Of a stretch of 64,000 nucleotides of DNA, positions 11,365 through 22,624 are shown one piece after another. This DNA comes from Phlebotomus papatasi (taxonomy: Eukaryota > Arthropoda > Insecta > Diptera > Psychodidae). The stretch lies in the NCBI RefSeq assembly GCF_024763615.1, contig NC_077224.1:3844001-3908000 (forward strand), given 5' to 3'. The position numbers and the translations under genes are program-made. How positions within the stretch are numbered: the stretch's first letter is position 1; every line of letters begins with the position of its first letter. Below the pieces are notes generated by a model. It searched no databases. It saw nothing but the letters and a program-made list of their open reading frames with translations, and had not been told where the DNA came from.

Positions 11365-11640
11365 TCAATTCAATTCAATTTATATATTTCTCCTCAACTA
11401 ATGCTTGGTTGCGTCTGCCGCCGACTTACCACGACCGATCTCATCAGGTAAACGGCAGAAACCCTGAATCATAGATCATATATGCCAGGATTTATGCAGT
11501 TCTACAATTTCAATCAGTTAGTTAAGAGCGCTGTCGTTGCGTAAGGAAAGGGCAACAGGAGCAAGCATATTGAGGGATTAGTGCCAGCTTGGCCAAAAAA
11601 GGCACGTGTTGCTGACACAAGAATATTAAAATTATTCGCA
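11365..11640 (-). mobile_element. Probable 3' end of a non-LTR retrotransposon
   Basis: Read on the minus strand, this stretch is less AT-rich than its surroundings and ends ...CATTAGTTGAGGAGAAATA followed by AATTGAATTGAATTGAATA. A short ATTGA repeat at the 3' end is typical of CR1/I/Jockey-like LINE tails. No reverse transcriptase frame remains, so the call rests on tail structure only. Confidence 0.4.
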
Positions 11641-12904
11641 CTGTCTTTCGATATTTGGAAGAGTTTATAAACGTTTTATTGAGAAATATTGCAATTTTGC
11701 TGCAAATTACAAGCCACGCAAGTGAACAAAAGAAGTTACGGCAAAATGCTGATTATTGAAAATTTTGTTTGGACATTTGTCGTAACTTCCCCAAAAATGA
11801 AAGTTACGACAAATTCTGATAAATTTTTCATAATTAAGGACACTTACGATAATTTTTGTTTAAAATAATTTTATTGGGCTTATAAAAGTTTCTTTTTCTT
11901 AAGTGCATGTAATAAACGAAATTATGCTGATTCCAAATATGCATATATGTCAAAATCGCAAAAATGAAGTTACGACAAATGCTGATTTAACTGACGAAAT
12001 CTTAAGGGGCTATGTAAGTCAATAAGACTAAAAGGCATAGTGTTCAAGATGAACATGTAACGGTGCTATCACACTAAGATTTTTCACGTTTTAATTTTAA
12101 ATTCAATTGAGCCAATTGAGCATTAAGATTTCTAGAATTTACAGTAGGACCTCGATAGAGTCAATTAATTATTATTGATAATTAATAATTATTATTAATA
12201 GAATAATAATTGTTAATAATTATTATTAATAGAATCCCAAGTGACTGAGGTGGTCTTCAGAATACTGAAATAAAAATTATCAAAAAGAAGCTTATTGCAG
12301 TTTGATGAATGGAAGGTGTTTTACGTAATTTAAGTGGTTTAAAATTATTTTTTCAGACAGAAAACAAGTTAAGACAAGACCTATCATTGTTTTATTCGAA
12401 AAAAATAATTTTGTACCACTTAAATTAGGTAAAACATCTTCTGTTCATCAAACTGCAAAAAGCTTCTTTTTGATAATTTTTTGTTCCAGTATTCTAAAGA
12501 CCCCCATAGTCACTTGGGATTCTGGTTTGCGACAAAATCAACAGAACATGATGAGACTAAGCGGTCAGCATTGTCTTACATCAAATTTCGATAGAAAACT
12601 TTTTTTTCGACTGTAACACGGAAATTTGCACACTTTTGCCTCTAACAAAAGAAGGTTTTTAGCCCTGGGAGTGGTTTAAAATGCATATAATGTCGGCTAT
12701 ATGGACAAATTCGGATGAAAGGTGATAGGATCTTGTCATTTTTATGGAAATTTTTTAGTTGTCAATTTCCATCCCTTTCAGGACCTTAATTAATCCCTTA
12801 TTATTGAACATTTTCCTTACAAAATTTCAACAAAATTCATAAAAAACTTTATAAAAACGATTTTAATTAGGTTAAAAAAATTACTAGTGAAATTACTAAA
12901 AGAT

Positions 12905-13170
12905 ACTGACCTTCACTGATTGAAAATAAATACCCTGGAGTCAAATTTATTGAGTGGAGCTATAATTATTGCCACCCGAAAGTCGCCATTTTGATAAAAG
13001 TTCTATCACAGCACTCACAGTTCTAACTGTATGAAATTCAAAGGGCAAATTTTCATATCGGTTTGAAAATACCTTCAAATGATTTTTTTTAAATTTTTTT
13101 TCCAAAAAAAAATGTTTTCAAAGTTTTTGCAGTATGAAAAAGTGGAGCTATGATTATTGCCAGCAGTGTA
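12905..13170. repeat. Second copy of the GTGGANNTATNNTTATT dispersed repeat
   Basis: AATAAATACCCTGGAGTCAA and TTATTGAGTGGAGCTATAAT at 12925-12968 pair with the copy at about 1417-1460. The end motif GTGGAGCTATGATTATTGCC occurs again at about 13143, as in the first copy. Confidence 0.4.
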
Positions 13171-13332
13171 CTAATAGTTTCAAAATTTTATTTTATAATT
13201 GCAGTATTTATTTGAATTCTCTTAAAACCATAAAATAGCAAAAATTAATTAACGTTATAAATGCCACAATTTGTTGAATAAATTGCAAGAGCTGTGATTG
13301 CAAAAGAAAGCCGCTGCGAGCACTATCCAAGT

Positions 13333-13345
13333 TGGCAGCCCTGTT
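13333..13345 (+). promoter_or_regulatory. Ohler motif 7-like core promoter element upstream of ATRIP
   Basis: TGGCAGCCCTGTT fits the fly core-promoter consensus KNNCAKCNCTRNY at every position and lies 137 bp before the ATRIP start codon, as expected for a broadly expressed gene. A single match is weak evidence on its own. Confidence 0.4.
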
Positions 13346-13481
13346 ATCCAAGATTCCAAAAATAAACAAATGCACGCGTTCACGCCGCGCAAAAAATGTA
13401 AACTTTCTCGTTTCTTACAAGTTTTTTTTTGTGTTTTTGTCCAAATTGTGATAAGAATTTGTTGTTGAAAAGCTTTTGAGG

Positions 13482-16400
13482 ATGTCGAAGCGTTACTCAA
13501 GCCTGTTTCAGGACACATTTGAGAATAAGAGAGCGCGCCTGGACGTTAAAGTTGCATCAAATGTCCAGATAAATACGAATTTTCCGGCGTCGAGTGTAGC
13601 CGGGCCCTCGAGGGCTCCTGTGGTGCGATCTCACGTGGTCAGCAACAATGATCTGTGGGATCTGGCTGATGATGAAGATGATCACTTTGTCCTACTGGCC
13701 TCTCAGGCAGCCGAAGCCATGGAGCAGGGCGAGAAGGTGCTGCCCAAGATGAATGTTGACAATTCAGAAGTGTCCTTCTCGCGCTTCAGCAAGGAAGTTG
13801 ATTCTAGTACCCAGGTCAGGAGGAAGAGCCCAGTGGAGAATGTTGATTTCTTTGGGGATGATGATGCATTTAAGGGTTGGACAGATTGTTTTGAGGATGA
13901 AGAGGAAGGGCAGAAGACGCCTGAAAGCGAGGAGAGACTCTTCAAGGAGCCAGAAAGGAATATGTCAGCAGCTGTTGGACATGCCCAGGACATTCAAATA
14001 GACTACCTGCAGAAGGAGCTGATGAAGCTGAAGAAGGACAATGAGAAACTCAGAGCAGAACATATCCAAATGCACGAAAAGTTCCAGACAAAAGACGGAG
14101 AAGCTGCTACTCTTCGGCTGGAACTGGAGCAGATCCGAAAGAACCGCATCACCAGTCAGATGAAAGCCAATGCATATGCTGAGAGCAATGTCAAGAGTCT
14201 CCAGGCACAAATCCAGGAACAAGATAAAATGATCAAAGCTCTTGAAATTGAGGCTAAAATGAGAACGGCAGTCAAGAGGCACGATCACTTTTCCACGCAG
14301 TACCCTCAGCAACCTCAGCAGCCTCAGCAAGATCCTCCCAAGGAGCCACCCAAGGAACCTGATTACAATCTCCATCTGCCTTCCTTGGAAGAACTAGCGA
14401 AACACTTCGAGACAAACGAAGACAGGAACATCAATATCTTTCGCTTCAAGAAGGAAGCAGGATGTTCCGAAAGGGGAATGGCCGCTTATGTCAATGATTT
14501 GGTGAATCTCCTCTCAGACACAATTTTGGGTCCGAGAGACGAAGAAGAAACCAGAATCCGGAATTTTTTTCAAGTGATTTCCAAAGGAGTTCTTCACATT
14601 AAGAATTACTTGCTGAATCTGGAATATGACGACTACAAAGAATCCCAGTACATTCCTGCATTGCACATTCGACACCTAAATGCTGCCTATTCCTTGGAAT
14701 CTTCAATGGAGAAAGAAATGGATCTGTATCAGAAAGAGTGAGTTACGTTTAAATATTTAAAATTTATTTTCCAGGATTCTGGGTAATCAGGGATTGCAAG
14801 ACCTTTCACATGAATTCTTATTTGTCCGAATCGGTTGAAAAATACGCCCTGTAGAACCTTTTTAAACTTTAACCTTGAAAAATCGCTAGAGAGAATTTTT
14901 CAAGGTTACTCGCATGAAAATATTGAATTTTAAAATCGCTTAAAGTGTAAGGAGTTAACAAGGGGTAGTTCATAAAAGAAAGAAATGGCCAAATGATTTA
15001 TGTTTCATAAATTATGTTTCTTGAATGCAATTCTGTGTTCCTGTGAAATTTCGTATGTTTATAGAAACGTATCTACGCTTTTAAATGTGACCACGCGTCT
15101 CTAGAATCGGTTCCGTGTTTCTTAGATGCGATTCTGCATTTCTAGAAATGAATTTCCTTGTTTCTTGGATGCAATTCTCTGTTTCTGTCTAGACAAGTTT
15201 CTAGAAACTTAGTCGAGTTTCCTGGATGCAAGTCTGTGTTTCTGAAAACGTATCTGCAATTTAAGTTGTAATTATGCGTTTTTAGAATTAGAATCGTTTC
15301 TGTGGTTATTAGATATGATTCTACATTTCCAGAAACATTCTCCTGTTTCCTGAATGTTATTTTACCTCTTCAGCAAAGGGTAACTCATATTGTGAAACCC
15401 TCGTCAATTGTCCGAGAAACCGAATTTTTGCATCGCGAAACCCGAGAAACCTAATTTTTGTATCGGGAAACCTGAGAAACCGAATTTTTGCATCGCGAAA
15501 CCCGCGAGAAACTCAATTTTTGCATCGCGAAACTCGAGAAACCCAATTTTTGCATCACGAAAACCGTGAAACCTAATTTTTGCGTCGCGAAACCTGAGAA
15601 ACCCAATTTTTGCATCGCGAAATACGAAAAAAACCCATTGCTTGCTTCGAGAAACCCAATTTTTGCGTCGCGTAACTTGAGAAACTCAACTTTTGCATCG
15701 CGAAACCTGAGAATCCCAATTTTTGCATCGCGAAACCCGCGAGAAACCCATTCTTTTCATCGCGAAACCCAGGAAAATCAATTTTTGCATTGCGAAACCC
15801 GCGAGAAATCCAATTTTTGCATCGCAAAACCTGAGAATCCCAATTTTTGCATCGCGAAACTCGAGAAACCCAATTTTTGCATTGCAAAAGCCGAGAAACC
15901 CAATTTTTGGATCGCGAAACCTGAGTCGCGTTTCTTGGATGCGATTCTGCCTTTCTAGAAAGGTATTTGCATTTTTTGATGCGATTGTGTATTTCTAGAA
16001 TCATATCCGGGTTTCTTTAATGGGATTCCTCAATTTCAGAAAGCTTCCCTTGTTTCTAGAAACCTAGCCTTGTTTCTTGGGTGAAATTCTAAGTTTCAAG
16101 AAACATCTGCGGAATTTTAGGTTTAACGTTTCCGTGTTTTTCACCGCTCTAGAAAGATTTCTGTGTTTCTAAAAACATACCCGCGTTTTTTAATGCAATT
16201 CTGCTTTTGTGGAATTCTAAATCTGATTACCTGTTTCTAGAAATGTTTCTGTGTTTTTTAAAGAAACGTTTCCTCGCATCTTGAATGGTATTTACCGGTT
16301 CTAGAAGCGTGTCTGTATTTTAGATGCGATTCTACGTTTCTAGAAACGTTTCTGGGCATCTGGAATGTTATTCACCGTTTCCAGAAGCGTATCTGGGTTT

Positions 16401-19400
16401 TAGATGCAATTCTACGTTTCTAGAAATGTTTCTAGAAACGTTTCTGGGCATCTGGAATGGTATTCACCGTTTCCAGAAGCGTATCTGGGTTTTAAGATGT
16501 GATTATGCGTTTCTAGAATCATTTCTGTATTTATTAAATGCGATTCTGAATTTCTAAGAACGTTTCCATGTTTCTTGAATACGATTTTCCGTCTCTAAAC
16601 AGGTTTTCATGTTCTAGCCTATGTCTTAGATTCTATTTTGTGTTTCTAGAAATGTATCTGAGTTTTTGATGTGACTATGCGTTTCGAGAATCCTTTTCGT
16701 GTTTATTAGAAGATACGTTTCCACATTTCTAGAAACCTATCTTCGTATCTTGGATGCAGTTCTGTATTTCTAGAAACGTATCTGCATTTTTAGATGCGGT
16801 TCCGCGTGTTCAGAACCCTTTATGTGTTTATTACTTTCGATTATTCATTTTTAGAAACGTTTCTGTGTTTCTTGGATGCAATTATTCTGACTCTCTCAGG
16901 ATTCCAAGTTTCTAGTAACCTTTCATAATTTTTAGAAGCGATTATGAGTTTCTAGAATCGTTTCTGTGTTTATTAGATACAATTCTGCAATTCTAGAAAC
17001 GTTTTTTAAATGGTATTATGCGTTTTTTGGACGACGGTCTGCTTAGGATGATTCTTAGAAAACATTTCTGCCTCCATGTTACAGGTCTCCATGTTTCTAG
17101 AAACGTCTCTGTATCATCTTTCTAGGATACAGTTTTGTGTTTATAGAAACGTATCTTCATTTTTAGATGCGATTCCTCGTTTCTAAAATCGTATTAGTGT
17201 TTATTAGTACTGGGACATTAATCCACAAATAAATAAATAGTTACGATTTTTCATTTTTAAAAACTGAGCTGTGTTTCTCGGATGCAATTCTGTGTTTCTA
17301 GAAGCGTATGTCCCTTTTTAGATGCGGTTCCGCGTTTCTATAATAGTTTTTGTGTTTATTTTGTGTGTTAAACCGTTCCGAAAAACATTTCCATGTTTCT
17401 CTGATGCGATTTATCGTATTTAAAAAAAAGTTCCTGTATTTCTAGAAACCGTTTCGCATTTCTTATGCTCAGCGCACAATAACTTTTGTTTGTAAACATT
17501 TTTTTAAAATATCCTATGAGAGTGAGCGAGACGACTAGATTTAGATCTCTTTCACTCTCACTGATAGGTCAAAAACATGTTTACAAAACAAACATTATTG
17601 TGCTTTGGTCATTATATGTATTTCTGTGTTTTTAAAAATGTTTTCATGTTTCTGGAAACATTTTCGTGTTTCTACAAATTGTTTCCGTGTTTCTCAGAAG
17701 TAACTCTTCGCTTTTGATAAGATTTCCGCGATTTCTGTGTTTCTAAAAGTGTATACTTGCTTTTCTTGGATGCAATTTCATGCTTCTAGAAATGTTTTCG
17801 TATTTCTTGAACCGTTTCTGTATTTCTTGTATACTATTCCGCATTCGAAGTATCGTTTTCGTATTGTCAGAAAATTCATTCTTATTTTGACAGCAATTTC
17901 GGGTTTCTAGAAAGTCTCTGCACTTTTTTTTTAAATTGTTTTTATACAATGAGATTGAATGTTCCTAGAAACGGTTCGGTGTTTAGATTAACATTTCTTT
18001 GCTCCAGAATTGTACCCAGTTTACTGGTTTTTTCTTGGATACGATTCGGCCAAGGGGGAAACAACTCGCGAGTCTAGAACATCTACCAACGTAAATATCG
18101 CGAATATTGGCATTTTCTCGTGAATATTGGAAATATTTCATAAATATCGTGAATATTGCGAATATTTTCTCAATATTGCGAATATCGTAAATTATTCCTG
18201 AATATTGCGAATATCGCGAATATTTCCTGAATATTGCGAATATTTAGGGAAATATTTGAATATTTTCTTCTTCCCATATAAAATTGTGAATATTTTGTGA
18301 ATATTGATTTTACGACATGACATTTTGGTCAGTTGTTTTCCCCTTGGATTCGGTGCTTATCCGATCGTATCTCTGTATTTTTTTTGCACATTTTTCCACT
18401 AAATTACTTGTGTTTCAAAAATGAATTATCCCTTGGTAATTATTCCTTAAATATTTATTGACTGAATTTAATTTTTCAATTCAATTTGATTGAGAAATCC
18501 TTGTCAATTACCCGAGAAATGCTTCGGGAAACTCGAGAAACTAGGAACCCTTCTCAATAAAATTCATTCTCATTTGATTTAACCCTTTAAGGACGATTGG
18601 GTCACCGGTGACCCAAAAATGAAACTTTTCCTACCGCCTTCTAAAGTTGTATTTTGCCCTAAAAACTTAGAAAATATGATTTTTTCTGACACTCAATTTT
18701 TGACCTTCTTTTCCTTAAAGGGTTAAACGATATTCAATATGTTAGAAATTTCTTGGGAATCCATAATAAATTAAATAACCGATAAACCGATCAATTTCAG
18801 TAAATAACCGATTCATGACTAAAAAAATAATTTCTGGAAAATTATAAAAAAATGCGATTTTTTTGTTTGCACATTTCTGTGTTGTGCTCTTCACCACATT
18901 TTGCACAACTGGTAGGATCATTGCAAGTCTCTGTCGCATAACCTTTAGGGTGGCAGTTGTGACAATTTTTCTGGGATAATTTGTTTACAGAAAACTCTTC
19001 AAATTTGAGGAATGCCACATTGGAAGGCGCTTCCTGGCAATTGTGGCCTTTGCTTGTACAAAGTTGCCTCTAATTGATTGTTTTATTGAAGAGATTCCCT
19101 GCAAAAGCGATGGTCCGTCTTCCACTGGGAATACAGAAACTATCGTAAAGTGCTTACAGGATATTCTCCACGATATTAGCTATACTGTAAGTTATTTAGT
19201 TGAGAGGATCAAGAGAATTTCTTTCCATGTTGAGAAAAATTTTCTTTTGACTTTTCTTAAAGAAAAACTTGATTGGATATCTGGGACTTGTGACTGCATC
19301 TGCAGAGATTTTATGTGCATTGGCGTATCAGATTGTTGATAGGCAGGAACATGTCAATTTGGCCAATGATCTATTTAGAATGATTCTTCTTACGCGGCCA

Positions 19401-22400
19401 CGATTGCAATCTATGTTGGCACTGTCACGGTTTCTTTCGAGGTTGCCATCAGATAATGTGTTACCCAAATTCTTGGAAGGTTTGTGCCATTCGAGTCCTA
19501 AGGAAACCTTTTTAATGGACGAAGTATACAAGATTCAACGGTTTACGAAAGAATCCTGCGCTATGCAGGTCTTCGGTGCACTTTTGGAATCAACATGCTT
19601 GGAATTGTATCACAGCAAAGACACTAAACAATGGTATGTGGATTGTGTGATGGAATTGGCATTGAATATGATCAATTTCTACATCGAATGCTTCGGAAAT
19701 CAATTGACGTGGATCCAAAGGGTGACAGAAAGCAATTGTGATTGCTATAACAAAATTGGATCATCTGCGGTAGTTCTTCTTCATTTCTGTCTCAATCATT
19801 GGCTCGTCAGAGGTGCACCACAGGACAGAAAAGTGTTCTTAATAGCTCAACAAGGAGTGTTGCTCCTGCATTATATTTTCGGAGTCAATTTCAAAGAAAC
19901 TGTGCTTAAAAATAATAGCCATGGTGTGAAGAGTCGCCTTCAGAAAGTCTACAATCTCGCAAAGCACTACCACAGACAATTGCAGTTCAAGGAGTGTCAC
20001 AGTAAGTTCATGGAAAATTTTACTCTAAAAATGAGGTTAGATTCTTGAAATTGAGGTTAGATTCTTAAATTTGAGGTTAGATTCAATCTATTGTTGCAAT
20101 TGTTCGATCATTGGCGCAAACGAAAGATCTTGGGAAATAACTACAACTTTTCTGAACATCCCAACTTATAGCTTCCGCCACTAGTGGCGCTGCTGTCGAT
20201 TTATTTTCTTAATTTCAAAGTTTATTATTCCAGAAACGCAATTTATTAAAAATTTTAACAAGTTTCAGCTGAAATAGGGGCTTGGAATGAGAAAATATCC
20301 ATCGGATATGATTTAAATTGAGAGTTCTCAAAAGTGTTCCCAATGAGTTCCCAAGAATTTTCACAGAATTTCAGGTTTCCTGATTAGATTATTTCAAATT
20401 TCCTCCTTCTCTAATCCTAATTGGCGGAACACATTCATCAGCGGCGCAATAAAAGGTCTCGTGATTTTTAAGTCAAATTTAGGAAAGTCGATAATGCACA
20501 AACACTTGAGAACAGTCATGTGCTAGAAAGGTTTCACACCTTTTTATTTTAATTAAAAAGGGGAAAACTTTCTCCTGAACACTTATAGCACTTTACTGTT
20601 CTCAAAAGCTTCTGAATTATCGATTTTTCTTTGTGTTTATTCCTGTCACGACTATTTCATGTTTTTGGAACCCAGCAGGTGCTGCGGAAAACAGTCGAGA
20701 CCGAGACAAGAACTAACACGAAGAAAAGTCCATAATGCAGAAGCACTTGAGAACAGTAAAGTGCTAAAAGTGTTTAGGAGAAAGTTTTACCCTTTGTAAT
20801 TAAAATAAAAAGGTGTGAAACCTTTCTAGCACATGACTGTTCTCAAGTGTTTCGTGCATTACCGACTTTCCTTCGTGTTATTTTTTGTCTCTACTGAGTT
20901 CCTTGAGCACTTGAGAACAGTACAGTGCTCAAAAGATTTCACAAAACAAAAAGGGGAAAACTTTCTCCTGCACACTTTTAGACACTTTACTGTTCTCAAG
21001 TGCTCAAGGAACTCAGTCGAGACAAAAACTACTGTCTCAACTGAGGAAATCAGTTGAGACAGGGACCAACATAAAGAAAAGTCGATAATACCGAAGCATT
21101 TCAGAACAGTAAAGTGCTAAAAAGCTTTTATACCTTTTCATTTTAAATAAAAAGGGTAAAACCTTTTCCTGAACGTTTTTTTCTTGTTGCACTTTACTGT
21201 TCTCAAAAGCTTCTGCATTATCGACTTTTCTTTGTGTTTGTTCCTGTCACGACTATTTCATGTTTTTGGAACACGACGAGGACTGGTGAAAGCAGTTATG
21301 ACAGAAGCACTTGAGAACAGTCATGTGCTAAAAAGATTTCACGCCTTTTTATTTAAAAAAAAGGGGGGAAATTCTCCTGAACGACTGTTTTCCTCAGTTT
21401 CACGGTGTTCCAAAACCACCAAATAGTCATGACAGGAAATAACACAAAGAAATATCGATAATGCAGAAGCACTTGAGAACAGTAAAGTACTAAAAGTGTT
21501 CAGGAGAAAGTTCCCCCCCCCTTTTTTTTTAAAATAAAACGGTGTGAAACCTTTCTAGCACATGACTGTTTTCAAGTGTTTGTGCATTATCGACTTTCCT
21601 TCGTGTTAGTTTTTGTCTCGACTGATTTCCTTGAGTACTTGAGAACAGTAAAGTGCTCAAAATATTTCACATAATAAAAAGGGGAAAACTTTCTCCTGAA
21701 CACTTTTAGTACTTTACTGTTTTTAAAATGCTTCTGCATTATCGACTTTTCTTTGTGTTGGTTCCTGTCAAGACTATTTGGTGTTTTTTTTTAACGCGAC
21801 GAGGACTGGGGAAAGCAGTTGTGACAGAAGCATTTGAGAACAGTAAAGTGCCCAAAAGATTTCACACGTTTTTATTTTAAATAAAAAGGGGAAAACTTTC
21901 TACAGGAAACTTTAGTAATTTACTGTTCTCAAATGCTTCTGCATTATCGACTTTTCCTTGTGTTTTGGAACACGGCGAGGACTGAGGAAAGCAGTCGTGA
22001 CAGAAGCACTTGAGAATAGTAAAGTGCTAAAAAATGTTCAGGAAACAGATTTTCCCTTTTCATTTGTAATTTGGAATGGCACCATTATTCATGGTCAGCC
22101 CAGAAGTTGGACAATTTTGCCTATTCTCCTTTAACCGGATATTTCCTTATGCTTAATTTTTCGGATTTCATTATAAAATATTCCAATTTTAATTGTTTGA
22201 ACACAAAGAACTCATTAAGAATCTAACTTACGATAAGTTAACAAAGCCTCATCACTTTTTTCTCCTGAAACTAAATTCTTTTCCTTTTTGTAGGATGTGC
22301 TATTAACACCTTAGGAATGAATTTAATCGTCGTGGATCCTTTGTGTACATCACAAAGTGGAAAAACTGCCTCTGACTCAGAAAATGAATTCATCAGAGAT

Positions 22401-22430
22401 CTGGCTGAGACATTCTTCAATACTCTCTGA
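13482..22430 (+). CDS. ATRIP: ATR-interacting protein (ATRIP/mus304-like), checkpoint adaptor
   Basis: The exons are 13482-14737, 18991-19186, 19263-20001 and 22294-22430. The phases (2, 0, 1) close perfectly to give 775 residues, close to ATRIP size. The protein would bring the ATR kinase to RPA-coated single-stranded DNA. Residues 55-78 are acidic with aromatic and hydrophobic residues (NNDLWDLADDEDDHF...LASQA), like the N-terminal RPA70-binding motif. A second acidic patch is at about 120-155. A long coiled coil at about 170-260 suits dimerisation, followed by a Pro/Gln-rich linker (274-293). The C-terminal half is helical, HEAT-like, and matches the ATR-binding region in style only. The start ATG at 13482 follows a TTG codon in frame. 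Intron 1 (4.25 kb) and intron 3 (2.3 kb) are full of repeats; intron 2 is 76 bp. The family call comes from architecture and N-terminal resemblance and is less certain than for NFS1. Confidence 0.82.
15395..15930. repeat. 30-bp minisatellite in ATRIP intron 1
   Basis: About 17 copies of a 30-bp unit, CCAATTTTTGCATCGCGAAA followed by CCCGAGAAAC. Because 30 is divisible by three, both strands show long open frames (for example 15488-15958 plus and 15573-16004 minus) with repeating FCIAK-type peptides. These are repeat artefacts. Confidence 0.85.
15930..17900. repeat. Degenerate TTTCTAGAAACG minisatellite in ATRIP intron 1
   Basis: Loose tandem repeats of roughly 40-60 bp built on TTTCTAGAAACGTNTCTG, GTTTCTTGGATGCNATTCTG and related forms continue for almost 2 kb. 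TTCTAGAA is palindromic and so recurs on both strands. The array also begins before the 30-bp block (about 15040-15360), so the 30-bp block lies inside it. Confidence 0.7.
17469..17606. mobile_element. Short palindromic MITE inside the minisatellite
   Basis: AGCGCACAATAACTTTTGTT at left and AACAAACATTATTGTGCT at right form a long imperfect inverted repeat (TTGTAAACAT / ATGTTTACAA continue it). The loop contains GAGAGTGAGCGAGACG. About 135 bp. Confidence 0.65.
18080..18330. repeat. GCGAATATT short tandem repeat
   Basis: Tandem variants of GCGAATATTTCCTGAATATT occupy about 250 bp of ATRIP intron 1. Confidence 0.7.
18583..18722. mobile_element. piggyBac-like TTAA MITE
   Basis: The left end CCCTTTAAGGACGATTGGGT and right end CTTTTCCTTAAAGGG are flanked by TTAA at 18579-18582 and 18723-18726. 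The first 35 bases fold on GGTCACCGGTGACC. 140 bp; closely related to the copy at 27268-27391. Confidence 0.8.
18854..18976 (-). pseudogene. Double CCHC zinc-knuckle fragment (retroelement gag/ORF1 relic)
   Basis: The minus strand reads QKNCHNCHPKGYATETC followed by NDPTSCAKCGEEHNTEMC. That is two knuckles, the second a textbook C-X2-C-X3-H-X4-C. Paired knuckles of this kind occur in ORF1/gag proteins of insect Jockey/I-type retrotransposons. The fragment is short, has no start, and lies antisense in ATRIP intron 1, ending only about 14 bp from the exon 2 acceptor. I infer a LINE relic; a host zinc-knuckle exon cannot be strictly excluded. Confidence 0.65.
20470..22070. repeat. Palindromic satellite in ATRIP intron 3
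   Basis: Several head-to-head units share GAAGCACTTGAGAACAGTAA and its inverse TTACTGTTCTCAAGTGCTTC, joined by AAAAGG(T/G)G(T/A)GAAA-type spacers and flanked by ATTATCGACTTTTCTTTGTG / its inverse. At least four full palindromes are visible (centres near 20560, 20790, 21145, 21520). The same family fills about 40757-41463. The short open frames within it are incidental. Confidence 0.75.
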
Positions 22431-22624
22431 TAAGAGAAAAGAGATACTAAATTATAAATACATTTTACCTGATTTTTAGCAACATGTGCACAGCAGTTTC
22501 AATTCAAAAACTACTTGGATAATTTCTATCCAAGTTTATCCAGGTGATAAGAGGTAATGTCATAGTTAAGTGATTGAACTTTTCCGGCTGCATTTTATTG
22601 GTGTTTTTTACTGAGAAAAAGACA

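Larger units (their letters stand above)
10128..13481. other. Divergent intergenic region between NFS1 and ATRIP
   Basis: About 3.35 kb separates the two start codons. It contains a pogo-like MITE (10950-11288), a LINE-like 3' tail (about 11365-11640), short inverted pieces carrying GAAGTTACG at about 10740-10800 and 11730-11980, an AT-only palindromic run near 12160-12230, and a dispersed repeat (about 12905-13170). No further coding exon was recognised. Confidence 0.5.

Noticed and set aside
13703..14375. Minus-strand frames of 96 and 136 codons
   Set aside because: They are antisense to ATRIP exon 1 and lack protein-like features.
15488..16004. Long frames on both strands (156 and 143 codons)
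   Set aside because: A 30-bp repeat unit keeps any stop-free frame open on both strands. Located inside ATRIP intron 1.
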